Positions 52,678 to 61,448 of a stretch of 64,000 nucleotides of DNA are shown here, one piece after another. The stretch's first letter is position 1. Each line of letters begins with the position of its first letter. The position numbers and the translations under genes were made by a program. Under the pieces are notes generated by a model. That model searched no databases. It saw nothing but the letters and a program-made list of their open reading frames with translations, and was not told the origin of the DNA. Origin of the DNA: Bradyrhizobium embrapense (GTDB lineage Bacteria; Pseudomonadota; Alphaproteobacteria; Rhizobiales; Xanthobacteraceae); assembly GCF_001189235.2 (NCBI RefSeq), contig NZ_LFIP02000014.1, positions 25,316 to 89,315 of the forward strand, given 5' to 3'.

Positions 52678-53730
52678 TCATTGTTTATGTTTCCTTTGTT
52701 GAAGACCGAGGCCAATATTGCCCTTCAGGAGTATTCCCCACGGCCTGTCAAGACGGCCAAATGCTTCTCCGGAAAGCCCGTCGAGACCATGATAGGTGAG
52801 CCTCGATATAAGAATGTTGCGATCTACGGCCGAGCCGACGGTGTTCCATTGGAATCGTCCCCGCTGAGCCAGAGCCGCGATCCGCCTTCGAACGACCAAC
52901 CAGCGGCGTAAGCAATCGGCGGCGCGCCGGCGGGTGCTTTCGCGTACAGCGGTGCATCCGACGATTGCGTCCACGGGTCGGCGCCAAAATGGTAATTCAA
53001 TCCGACTTTTCCGATGTGATAGTTGCTGGACAGGGACGTTGTGTTCGCGGGAAGAATTGCGAACGGAGGATTTTGCACCGTCGGCGGAGTGGCGACACTT
53101 GGCCCACCGAAATAAGGTAATCATACTCGGCTTTGACCGACCATACAGGGCTAAGCGCTTGCTCGACGCCAAGCCCGATGGTGCCGCCGAGGCGACCATA
53201 GTCGAAATGGGTTTTCTCCTGTGGCTCGCCGCCTTCAAAATTGTTGACGACGTCGCCGCGATTGTTTTACCAGGCAACGCCTCCCTGGAGATAGGCCAGC
53301 GTCTGGCCCAGCGCGCCAAAAGCGTAACCGACGCGACCCGTCCCGGTGGTAAAGACGTTGGGGCCTGCCTTGCAGTTTGAGCTCAAGATAAAGCCGGAGG
53401 CCGCAAGGCAGGTATTTGTACCGTCGGAGACGGCCCCGTTGGCATCGAGTTCGATGCCAGACACCCAGCGATTTTTCTGCCAGTTGTAACCGATCTGGCC
53501 GCTTGCCAAGAACGCTGGGGTATCGACGGCGCCCCCATAAATCGACGGACCGTAGGGATTGCTGAAGAGGTTAGGCCGCAGCCGCCGCCGAGGTGCCCCG
53601 CAATATAGCCTCCGGACCAGCTCCACACGGCAATCGGCAGCCTCACTTCTGGCACAAGGTCGGCTGCATTCGCTGCACCCCTTGCAACGAGCGCAATTGT
53701 ACCGGCTACCAAAAGAGCTCTAAATCGCAT
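52678..53730 (-). pseudogene. Outer-membrane beta-barrel (Omp25/31-like) protein, multiply frameshifted
   Basis: The start MRFRALLVAGTIALVARGAA gives a signal peptide. Successive frames then give GYIAGHLGGGCG, PAFLASGQIGYNWQKNRWVS, GTGRVGYAFGALGQTLAYLQ, GGTIGLGVEQALSPVWSVKA and NYHIGKVGLNYHFG, the order of small alpha-proteobacterial porin-like proteins. A further segment follows: LISRLTYHGLDGLSGEAFGR, PWGILLKGNIGLG, ending at 52678. That makes at least four frame changes, so it is dead. The region after the NYHFG barrel end looks like a second barrel domain. Confidence 0.75.
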
Positions 53731-54251
53731 CCGATGCTTCCTCGCATTTGCTCGGTTTACAACCGAGTGCCTTAAGTTATCGCCGCAGCAAAGCGTCGTG
53801 GCGGACCAGACGCTAACGGCGGCGCGCGCCGAGTCCGTCCCGAAGATCATCGCGCTGCGGTTGGTGATGATGTCGTGAACAGAGCAAACCGCGCGCCAAA
53901 GTGAACTCGACAGGCTCGCAGGCACTTCGTTGCGGTGTAGCTTCAACTTACTGACATTTGCCTCAATCCCGACAGTCGTGTGTCAATCCCGACATTCGGC
54001 GCAGCCAGCGCGCAATAGTGGCCTGCTGGCGCGGAATTTGCGGGGCGGCCTCTGCGCAACGTGCCATGCTTCCGTGTGGCGACGCGTGCAGACCCCGACG
54101 GGGTGATCAACAGGCCATTCTGTGCGCGTGTTTGATCACCGCACGGTGTCGCCGTTGGCGGGAAGCGTTCATTAGACCGACGTCGCCAACACGACAGCAA
54201 CGTTCGGCGATCCCGGATGTACATGAAGCGGGGATGGTAACAGGAGAACAC
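53731..54251 (+). other. Stretch without a recognisable gene
   Basis: Upstream of the porin remnant. Short frames only. Confidence 0.2.
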
Positions 54252-54475
54252 ATGGCTGAGACGGTTCATCCCGCCTCTCGATCGCTATCTAAGAACTGTG
54301 CGACCGTCAGAGCGTCAGCGTTGGCGCTGCACGTCGATTGCAGCCGCACCTACATCGGCAAGCTCGAAGCGGAGGGCGTGATCCAACGGAAAGGCGATTC
54401 CCGCTCGGCCAGAGCCGGGTTGCCTACCAGCGTTTCCTGCGGCGCGAGCACGGGCAGTCACTCGTCTGAAGTCCC
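54252..54475 (+). pseudogene. HTH protein remnant resembling a phage terminase small subunit
   Basis: After GGAGAACAC the frame begins MAETVHPASRS. A frame change leads into LALHVDCSRTYIGKLEAEGV IQRKGD, a Nu1-like winged helix, and another into QSRVAYQRFLRREHGQS. The order resembles small DNA-packaging or prophage HTH proteins. It is broken at least twice and truncated. Confidence 0.45.
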
Positions 54476-54892
54476 GGCGGTGGGGGAGTTGGCACAGCCA
54501 GGAGATGGTCACCCTCGTAGCATCAAGGTCTTGAATTACGGGCATCACTCGTGTCGAACAAGCGCGCCAACGACAAACGTCGATCGAGATACGATTTTCT
54601 ACAATGCCGTGGCGGCCCGCTGACACTGGAGTTCCGCAGCGCGACGCTGAAATCTTGATCAGCTCCGGCGTCAGTGATGGTTTGCCGAGATCGGGCCGAA
54701 GTCCATCAATCAAATAGCACGATGAGAGCTCGATATCTGTCTGGCCGGTTGAACATAACGTAGTTCGGTCATCGGTTCGCCGACAGTCGAGGCGGCGACT
54801 GCGAAGCCGGCCGATACTGAGGCAGGTTTCGCGGCCGAGGGCACGTCAGCGCGCAGGAAAGGTTCAAGGCAACCAGCCCATCACAGGGCCCC
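54476..54892 (+). other. Stretch without a recognisable gene
   Basis: Between two remnants; nothing recognised. Confidence 0.2.
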
Positions 54893-55984
54893 TCGGCCAT
54901 ACCGACATAGAAGGCGCTATACGGAATCGTTCCGACGAGGGTGAGCGCGCCGAGACTTGAGAGGAGCGCCATGGGACCGCGACTCTCTACGATCCACAAG
55001 AATACCGGATAGGTCATCAGCAGCGCGGCGATTTGCGGCCATATCATGATGGGCCGGCGTCCAGCCCGATCTGCGAGCCAACCGCCCAAGAGTGCCCCAG
55101 CAATGCCTACCGCATTGCTGACGACAGTGGTCGCAAAGGCGAGAGGCGCAGCAACTTGCAGGGTGTTCAGCGCATAAGTCGTCATATATTCCGTGATACA
55201 GGTAAAAATCGTGCAGCTGGCTAAAATGACCAATCCGAAGCTCATCATGCGGCGGCTGGCACGCAATTTCCTTGCGGGCTCGACGGCGAGAGCCGGCGCT
55301 TCAGGTCGATGCAGCGTTTCGGGCAGGGCCCTGCGCAACCAAAGTCAGAACGGCAGCGTACAGGCACCGAGCAGAAACGTGATCCGCCATCCGTACGCAT
55401 CCAGCGACTCGCTTGTCATGGTGAGGGAGAGTACTTCTCCGACCAGCGCGCCGGCCGTTGCAGCTATTTGTTGGCTGGCAGGCTGAAACGAGACGGCAAG
55501 GCCCCGGCGTCCGCCCGGGGCCGCTTCCATCAGATAGGCGGTCGTCGGACCGACTTAGCCCCCCCAGGGCGAAGCCCTGCACCAAACGCGCGAAAATAAC
55601 CAATATCGGAGCGGAGATCCCTATCGTGTCATACGAGGGCATCACAGCCAACACAACTATCGCGACGCTCATCATGACAAAACTGGCGGTCATTGCGGGC
55701 CGGCGTCCGACTCGATCCGAGTACGAGCCGATCACAATGGCCCCGATGGGGCTGGTCACGAAACCCGCTCCGAAGGTCGCGAGCGACAGCATAAGGCTGG
55801 CGAACTGATCCTTCGCGGGGAAGAACGTGTGACCGATCTGGATGGCGAAAAAGCTATACGTCCCGAAATCGTAAACTTCGAGCATATTGCCGATCGTCGC
55901 GCCCAACACGGCATGGCTAGTCAAGCCTTCATCTGCCTGAATAAGGGCCGGATTCGAGCTTTGCCGAGTGAATTGTTTAGCCAC
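54893..55984 (-). pseudogene. MHS-family MFS transporter remnant (copy 3)
   Basis: It starts at GTG 55984 (AKQFTRQSSNPALIQADEGL) and follows the intact 24.8-kb paralogue closely: VYDFGTYSFFAIQIGHTFFP, ASLMLSLATFGAGFVTSPIG. A frameshift at RLVQGFALGG (about 55558) leads into GLAVSFQPASQQIAATAGAL. A stop at about 55345 interrupts the next segment, which resumes ALPETLHRPEAPALAV and continues through GGWLADRAGRRPIMIWPQIA to YSAFYVGMAEG, where homology ends abruptly. The last 70 codons are missing. Confidence 0.85.
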
Positions 55985-56084
55985 GCGCTTGGATGCGTCT
56001 CGAATGCGATCCTAAAATATTTCGACAGACTACGCGCAGCACCTTGCGCTCTGCATGAGCCAAGAGCGGGAGTCGCGCGACTCG

Positions 56085-56235
56085 CAATCTCGAAAAGCTC
56101 AATCACTACGGTGCAGCCGTGAGCCTGTACGTGGCCCATTACAATCTTTGCCGCGTCCACGAAGGCCTGCGGACAACGCCAGCGATCGCGCTCGGCGTCG
56201 CGGGATCGGGCCTGGGCGATGGTAATCTGTGTGGG
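56085..56235 (+). mobile_element. Transposase C-terminal fragment (IS1-like)
   Basis: The frame reads VSLYVAHYNLCRVHEGLRTT PAIALGVAG, the terminal YNxxRxHxxLxxTPAxxxGV pattern of IS1-like DDE transposases. An upstream piece in another frame (LAISKSSITT) may be the end of the preceding catalytic region. No inverted repeats were found. It is a fragment only. Confidence 0.6.
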
Positions 56236-56565
56236 CACACTGCGACCAGATGGTTGCGCTTGAACGGATGGCCTTGTAGCGCAGAGAATGCCGGACGCAC
56301 GTACCGCTCCAGCTCGTGAACCATCGTTCGAATGTGCATTAGTGTTGAAATGGCTTGAACCGCACGTTGCGTCAGGTTGTAGAGCATGAAAATGCGGCAG
56401 CTTAGCAATGGCATGTTGGCGCAAATGACTAACAGGCAGTTCATGAGAGGTCCTGATAGCGACTGGACCCAATCATCTCGAAGATGAGGGTCGTCTCAGC
56501 AAGGCCCTGCCGCATTTTCCTGATGTGAGATGTGATGATGTGAAATCGCGGGATAAGTGGTAACG
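56236..56565 (+). other. Stretch without a recognisable gene
   Basis: Short frames only; nothing recognised. Confidence 0.2.
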
Positions 56566-56784
56566 ATCTCAGATTACGACGCAGGCACTTTCCAGATTTT
56601 TGGTGAGCTGGGCTACAAGGTCCAGATGGGCAACTGATCCGTGATCGAGCCATCCGTCAATCTCGCCGATGTTCGTGTCGCGACAATTGGTTTTAGCGAG
56701 AGGGGAGTGAAAGGAGCGGCTCTGAACATTCACAGGATGGAAACGACGCTCTCCACTCTCGCGTTTACGCAAGTCAATGTGGAT
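56566..56784 (+). pseudogene. Autotransporter beta-barrel fragment, paralogue of 35.2-35.4 kb
   Basis: The plus strand reads SDYDAGTFQIFGELGYKVQM, GN, a TGA stop, then SVIEPSVNLADVRVATIGFS, ERGVKGAALNIHRMETTLST. It aligns residue by residue with DYDAGTFQIFGELGYKIHLG and ATDGIFERGFNGAALSVHAN of the intact autotransporter. Both ends are truncated and one stop is internal. Confidence 0.8.
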
Positions 56785-56867
56785 GGCAACGAGGCAATCG
56801 CGCATTTGCGCATCACTTTGTTAGGTTACGAGAAAGCGTTGTCGCTCCGCGAAGGGGAAATAGAACG

Positions 56868-57850
56868 ATGCCCGACGCTGCACCCCAGATCCCCGTCACG
56901 GTTCTGACCGGCTATCTCAGCTCCGGGAAGACGACGCTGCTAAACCGCATACTCTCCGAGACGCATGGCAAGCGGTTCGCGGTGATCGTCAACGAATTCG
57001 GAGAGGTCGGTATTGACAACGATCTTATCGTCGACACGGACGAAGAGATTTTCGAAATGAACAACGGTTGCATCTGCTGCACCGCCCGGGGCGATCTTAT
57101 TCGTATCATCGCAGGGCTGATACGGCGCAGCCGAGCCTTCGACGGCATCGTGGTCGAGACGACGGGGCTCGCCGATCCCGCCCCGGTGGCGCAGACGTTC
57201 TTTGTCGATGATGACGTTCGCCGCAAGACGAAGCTCGGCGCCATCGTCACCGTCACGGATGCCAAGCATCTCCTGGAGCAGATCGATCGGGCTCCGGAAG
57301 TGCAGGAGCAACTTGCGTTCGCCGACATCGTGCTCGTCAACAATGTCGATCTTGTCGATGCGGGAAGCCTCGCGATAGCCGAACGGCGGATCCGAGCCAT
57401 TAATCCATATGCAAGGGTTCATAGAACCGAGCCGCTGCGACATCGATCTAGCCCCGGTCTTGGGACTAGACGCCTTCAATCTCGAGCGCATCCTCGAAAT
57501 CGAGCCGGGCTTCCTGATGGAAGAACACGAGCACGAACACGACGACCGGATCGGCAGCCTGTCCCTTGTCGCGGATCGACCGCTGAAACCCGACAGATTC
57601 GTGTCTTGGATTCAGGATGTCACCCAACGCTACGGGACGGACATCCTGCGCATGAAGAGCATTGCATCAATAGAAATGACGATCGGCAATTCGTCGTTCA
57701 GAGCGTGCATATGCTCGTTGAAGGCGGAAGTCAGCGTCTCTGGAAAGAGCGGGAGCGACGCCAGACACGGCTTGTTTTCATCGGGCGTGACCTGCCAGGG
57801 GACCTGCTCGGGCAGGGCTGGGCACAGAATGCTGAAACGCTACACGCATT
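56868..57850 (+). pseudogene. CobW/COG0523-family GTPase metallochaperone, two frameshifts
   Basis: The start MPDAAPQIPVTVLTGYLSSG contains Walker A GYLSSGKT (15-22). The metal-binding CxCC motif GCICC is at 67-71 and ETTGLADPAPVAQTFF follows. At about 57422 the reading moves one frame to RCDIDLAPVLGLDAFNLERI and the His-rich loop EEHEHEHDD. At about 57675 it returns to QFVVQSVHMLVEGGSQRLWK and RLVFIGRDLPGD, the usual C-terminal domain. All family parts are present, so the two compensating shifts could be sequencing errors. Intact members use GTP to deliver zinc or other metals. It sits about 190 bases before the P-loop/peptidase/exporter operon, whose metallopeptidase needs metal. Confidence 0.78.
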
Positions 57851-58038
57851 TGCAAATGCGCTGTTAACTGGAACTTACGGTCGTTGCTTCGCATCTGGCA
57901 GATCCCTTAGCGGACGCCGCCTCCCGGTGATGCCGGTTCACGTGTGACCGTGATCCGCAACGTATCGACGTGAAAATGATGTCGCTTGATTCAATGTTTA
58001 GCCAATCTCCGACAAGACATAGCGCTTTGGAGGAACCA

Positions 58039-59097
58039 ATGACAGCAACTCAACTGATGAGAATGGTGCGAATTCCCTATTCGCTCCGTCACGTCCCATG
58101 TGACAGCCTCTATGGCCTCGTGGATGTTCCGCGGTCGCCCGAGCCGGGCGATGTCGTCGTGGCGTCTGTCGAAAACGTTGCCAAGAACTCTACACTGGAA
58201 TTGAATAACGGACGGCGCGCCTCGCTGCATGAGGGCGACGTTATCGCAGCAGTGTTTGGCAACCGCTACGCCACATTGCAGTTCGAAGGCTTGGTGGGCA
58301 GGAACGAAGATGCTTGCGATTTACTTTCGATGGGCGGGCTTTGCGGGATCGTCCAGAGCAAGCACAGCAAGGTGGCCGAGCCAACGAGACTGAGGCTTCT
58401 TGGTGCCGTTGCGGACAAGCACGGTCGCCCGCTGAAAATGCGCGACCATCATCTGAAAGCGGCGACTGCGCAGCGCTGGCCTCACATTGCCGTCGTCTGC
58501 GGCTCGTCCATGAACGCGGGCAAGACCTACACCGCCATGAGCATTATCAAGGGCCTGAGCAAAGCGGGGCGAAACGTGGCCGGAATAAAATTGACCGGCA
58601 CCGCAACTGGTAAAGACACCTGGAGCATGCTCGATGCCGGAGCCTCCGTCGCGCTGGACTTCGTCGACGGCGGTTATCCGTCAACCTACATGTGTGGACA
58701 CGACGAACTCCTTCAGCTTCATCACCTGCTGGTCGGCTACGCTGCCGCTCAATCTGCCGAGTACGTGGTCGTTGAAATCGCCGATGGGCTGCTGCAGCGG
58801 GAAACGGCCATGCTGCTGCAGAGCCCAAGCTTCACCAGCACCGTCGACAGCTGGATATTCGCCGGCGGCGATCCCATGGCTGCCGAATCCGGCGTCCGCA
58901 TGATGCGGGGATGGGGCGTCGAGCCCATCGCCGTTTCTGGCGCTCTGACCATGAGTTCCTTGAACATCCGCGAAGTTGATGCGGCCACTGGTGTGAGTTG
59001 CCTGCGCGCCAAGGAGATAAAGGACGGGGCGCTCAATGCACTGCTCGACAGGAAGTCAACGCGCAACGCAGCATCGCCGCTACGGATGCCAGCATGA
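58039..59097 (+). CDS. P-loop NTPase of unknown function (MobB/BioD/DUF1611-like)
   Basis: The 352-residue product starts at ATG 58039, chosen because GGAGGA lies 5-10 bases before it. Residues 1-140 are a beta-rich domain (GLVDVPRSPEPGDVVVASVE, GDVIAAVFGNRYATLQFEGL). Residues of about 148-340 are a P-loop domain with Walker A GSSMNAGKTYT (155-165), then VAGIKLTGTATGKDTWSMLD, DFVDGGYPSTY and VVVEIADGLLQRET, the layout of MobB/dethiobiotin-synthetase-type enzymes and of the DUF1611 family. It might phosphorylate or acylate a small molecule; no substrate is visible. Its stop overlaps the next start (ATGA), tying it to the peptidase-CapA and exporter genes. Confidence 0.75.
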   Translation: MTATQLMRMVRIPYSLRHVPCDSLYGLVDVPRSPEPGDVVVASVENVAKNSTLELNNGRRASLHEGDVIAAVFGNRYATLQFEGLVGRNEDACDLLSMGGLCGIVQSKHSKVAEPTRLRLLGAVADKHGRPLKMRDHHLKAATAQRWPHIAVVCGSSMNAGKTYTAMSIIKGLSKAGRNVAGIKLTGTATGKDTWSMLDAGASVALDFVDGGYPSTYMCGHDELLQLHHLLVGYAAAQSAEYVVVEIADGLLQRETAMLLQSPSFTSTVDSWIFAGGDPMAAESGVRMMRGWGVEPIAVSGALTMSSLNIREVDAATGVSCLRAKEIKDGALNALLDRKSTRNAASPLRMPA

Positions 59098-61448
59098 ACC
59101 GGGGACTCGTCTATGAATGGACGCCCAATGCCAACCTGCCGCTAGGCGGCAGCATCGCCAAAAGCATGGTGGACTTGGGCGCATTAAAGCTGAATGGGTT
59201 GGGACGGCCGCAGTTACGAAACGACCTGATCGAGGTTCGCAACGGAGGGCGCCGCTATCGCTGCGATTCGCAGGCCGGTACTTACGAGGATGTGGCGATC
59301 GGCAACGCCGAGCCAGACTGCAATGGCGACTTTGTCTTCGAAGCGGGCAAAGGCGGTGGACGGCTCGACAAATACCCGTTTGCCCCCGAAGATTTTCAAT
59401 GGCGCTACGTGCAGGCGGCACATTTCGGCGAAGTGAATACGTTCTACCACTTGCACAAATTCTCACAATATGTCGGCGAGCTATTGTGCGAATTGGGCGC
59501 AACGCCGCTTCCAGCTGTCATTACCGTCGTAAATGCTCATCACGGGGTGACGGAAACCAACGGCCTCAAGGACGGCCTCCGCAAGGCGGATGATCTCTGT
59601 TGCGCATTTCAAGGCGGACATTACCGTTTGCCCTGCAAGCGGAACAGCGTCGCCGAGCATCATCCCATCGCAGTGGAGGGTGAAATCCACCTGGGACCTG
59701 GGAGAACCCTACTCGATGGTGGTGCCCTCGTTGAACACATCGGTAGCGCCTACCGCGCCAATGCCTCGCACAACGCGGGCATTATTTATCACGAGTATGG
59801 TCATCACATCACGCGTCACACTGCCGACTTCAGGACAAACCGCCTACGTCCCCCGGCGCGCCAGGACAACAGGAAAGCGGCCATCGATGAGGGAACTTGC
59901 GATTATTGGGCAGCCACGATGCTCGACACCCCTCATATTTGGGCCTTCCATAAGCGGCATGATACCCAGTGCTGGCACCCACGCAGCCTGGTTTCGCAAA
60001 AGACCATGGATGACTTCAACGCCTCGGCAAAGGCAGATCCTCATGTGAACGGAACGATTTGGGGGAGCGCACTGTGGGACATGCGGGCGGAGATCGCGCG
60101 CAACGGTGGCAGCGCGAGGAGCGCAGATCTCCTGGTTCTGAAGATGCTGACGTTGCTCGGATCCTGCCACGATGATGTTCCGGATGTTAAACGCACGCGC
60201 AGGCTGCGCAGCGACTATCGAACAGGGCTCTCGCAGCTCCTCAAGGCCGATGCGTTACTCCATGATGGGAAATATTCGGCACTGATCCGTGACGTCTTCG
60301 CAAAGCGCAAGATCCACCTTCAGGTACCGGACGCGCTGAACGTGTCCCCGCGGTGTGAACTTGCGCAATCGCGCGGAGGACTGAGCCGAATCGCCGCGGA
60401 GGAGATACCGGAAACAGGTGACATCCTGCCGTCAGCCGCGCTCGATAGCCAGCTCGCGCGCCGGGGCGATGGAGACTTCTCGCTCATCGCAGCGGGCGAC
60501 ATCATGCTCGGTGACCGGACGACGCCGCTGATCAATCGGTGGGGAGAGGATTACCCCTTCGCAGGCGTGCTTCCCTTGCTCAGGCGGTCCAGTATTGTTC
60601 TGGGGAATCTGGAGGGACCGTTCGCGGCCGAGGCGCAACGCCAGGACCGCAATTTTTCATACAAGGTCGATCCGAGGCTCGCATCTTCCCTCAAACGCGC
60701 GAACATCAATGTCGTCACGCTTGCCAACAATCATTTGCTGGATTGCGGACGACAGGGGGTGCTGGAGACATTCGATGCACTTGCCGAAGCGGGGGTCCAT
60801 GCCATAGGTGCGGGCACGGATGAAAAATCGGCGCACGCACCAGCCATTCTCGATGCCGAGGGGGTGCGGATCGGCATTCTCGGCTACTACTGGAACAGGC
60901 GCACGGCGGCGACACATCGTCAACCGGGCAGCGCAATTGACTCTCCGGCTTGGTTGAAATCGGATATTGAGGCACTGCGGCAGATCGTTGATCGGGTGGT
61001 CGTCACCTGCCACTGGGGTGTCCCCTACGAGCGGGTTCCAACCTCGGATGCCTGTATGAAGGCCAGGCTGGCCATTGATTCGGGAGCCGATCTCGTCATC
61101 GGCCATCACCCTCATGTCATTCAGCCGTTCGAGGTCTACAAGAGCCGGGCCATATTCTACAGTGTTGGCAACTTCACATTCGGGTCAGGAAACAGCAAGG
61201 CGGAAGGTCTCTTGGTTGCGGTGCGGTTTGTGTCGCTCAAGACGATGATCGAGCTCTATCCGATCTACATCAAGAATCGCGATCCTCGGGTGAATTATCA
61301 GCCCAAGCTCATGACGGGCGCAGCCAGTGAGAGATGTCTTGCCCGTCTCGCCGACGTGTCCGGCACGAGCGGATCCCTGTTGAGCGTCGAGAATGGCGTC
61401 GGCCGGCTCGAGCTCGCGCGGCCGAAGCACGATGAGGCAGCGCGGTGA
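59094..61448 (+). CDS. Zinc metallopeptidase fused to CapA-like phosphoesterase domain
   Basis: The 784-residue product starts at ATG 59094 (MNRGLVYEWTPNANLPLGGS), overlapping the upstream stop by four bases. Residues of about 1-430 resemble thermolysin/fungalysin-type peptidases: HEYGHH at 233-238 with the downstream glutamate in DEGTCDYWA (E266) as the third zinc ligand. Residues of about 460-784 are a CapA (poly-gamma-glutamate synthesis) metallophosphoesterase-like domain: LIAAGDIMLGDRTT, VLGNLEGPF, VVTLANNHLLDCG, VTCHWGVPYE, VIGHHPHVIQPFE and YSVGNFTFGSG. No signal peptide is seen, so it is probably cytosolic. This fusion is unusual. It suggests cleavage and processing of a polymer or peptide exported by the next gene. 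Confidence 0.82.
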   Translation: MNRGLVYEWTPNANLPLGGSIAKSMVDLGALKLNGLGRPQLRNDLIEVRNGGRRYRCDSQAGTYEDVAIGNAEPDCNGDFVFEAGKGGGRLDKYPFAPEDFQWRYVQAAHFGEVNTFYHLHKFSQYVGELLCELGATPLPAVITVVNAHHGVTETNGLKDGLRKADDLCCAFQGGHYRLPCKRNSVAEHHPIAVEGEIHLGPGRTLLDGGALVEHIGSAYRANASHNAGIIYHEYGHHITRHTADFRTNRLRPPARQDNRKAAIDEGTCDYWAATMLDTPHIWAFHKRHDTQCWHPRSLVSQKTMDDFNASAKADPHVNGTIWGSALWDMRAEIARNGGSARSADLLVLKMLTLLGSCHDDVPDVKRTRRLRSDYRTGLSQLLKADALLHDGKYSALIRDVFAKRKIHLQVPDALNVSPRCELAQSRGGLSRIAAEEIPETGDILPSAALDSQLARRGDGDFSLIAAGDIMLGDRTTPLINRWGEDYPFAGVLPLLRRSSIVLGNLEGPFAAEAQRQDRNFSYKVDPRLASSLKRANINVVTLANNHLLDCGRQGVLETFDALAEAGVHAIGAGTDEKSAHAPAILDAEGVRIGILGYYWNRRTAATHRQPGSAIDSPAWLKSDIEALRQIVDRVVVTCHWGVPYERVPTSDACMKARLAIDSGADLVIGHHPHVIQPFEVYKSRAIFYSVGNFTFGSGNSKAEGLLVAVRFVSLKTMIELYPIYIKNRDPRVNYQPKLMTGAASERCLARLADVSGTSGSLLSVENGVGRLELARPKHDEAAR

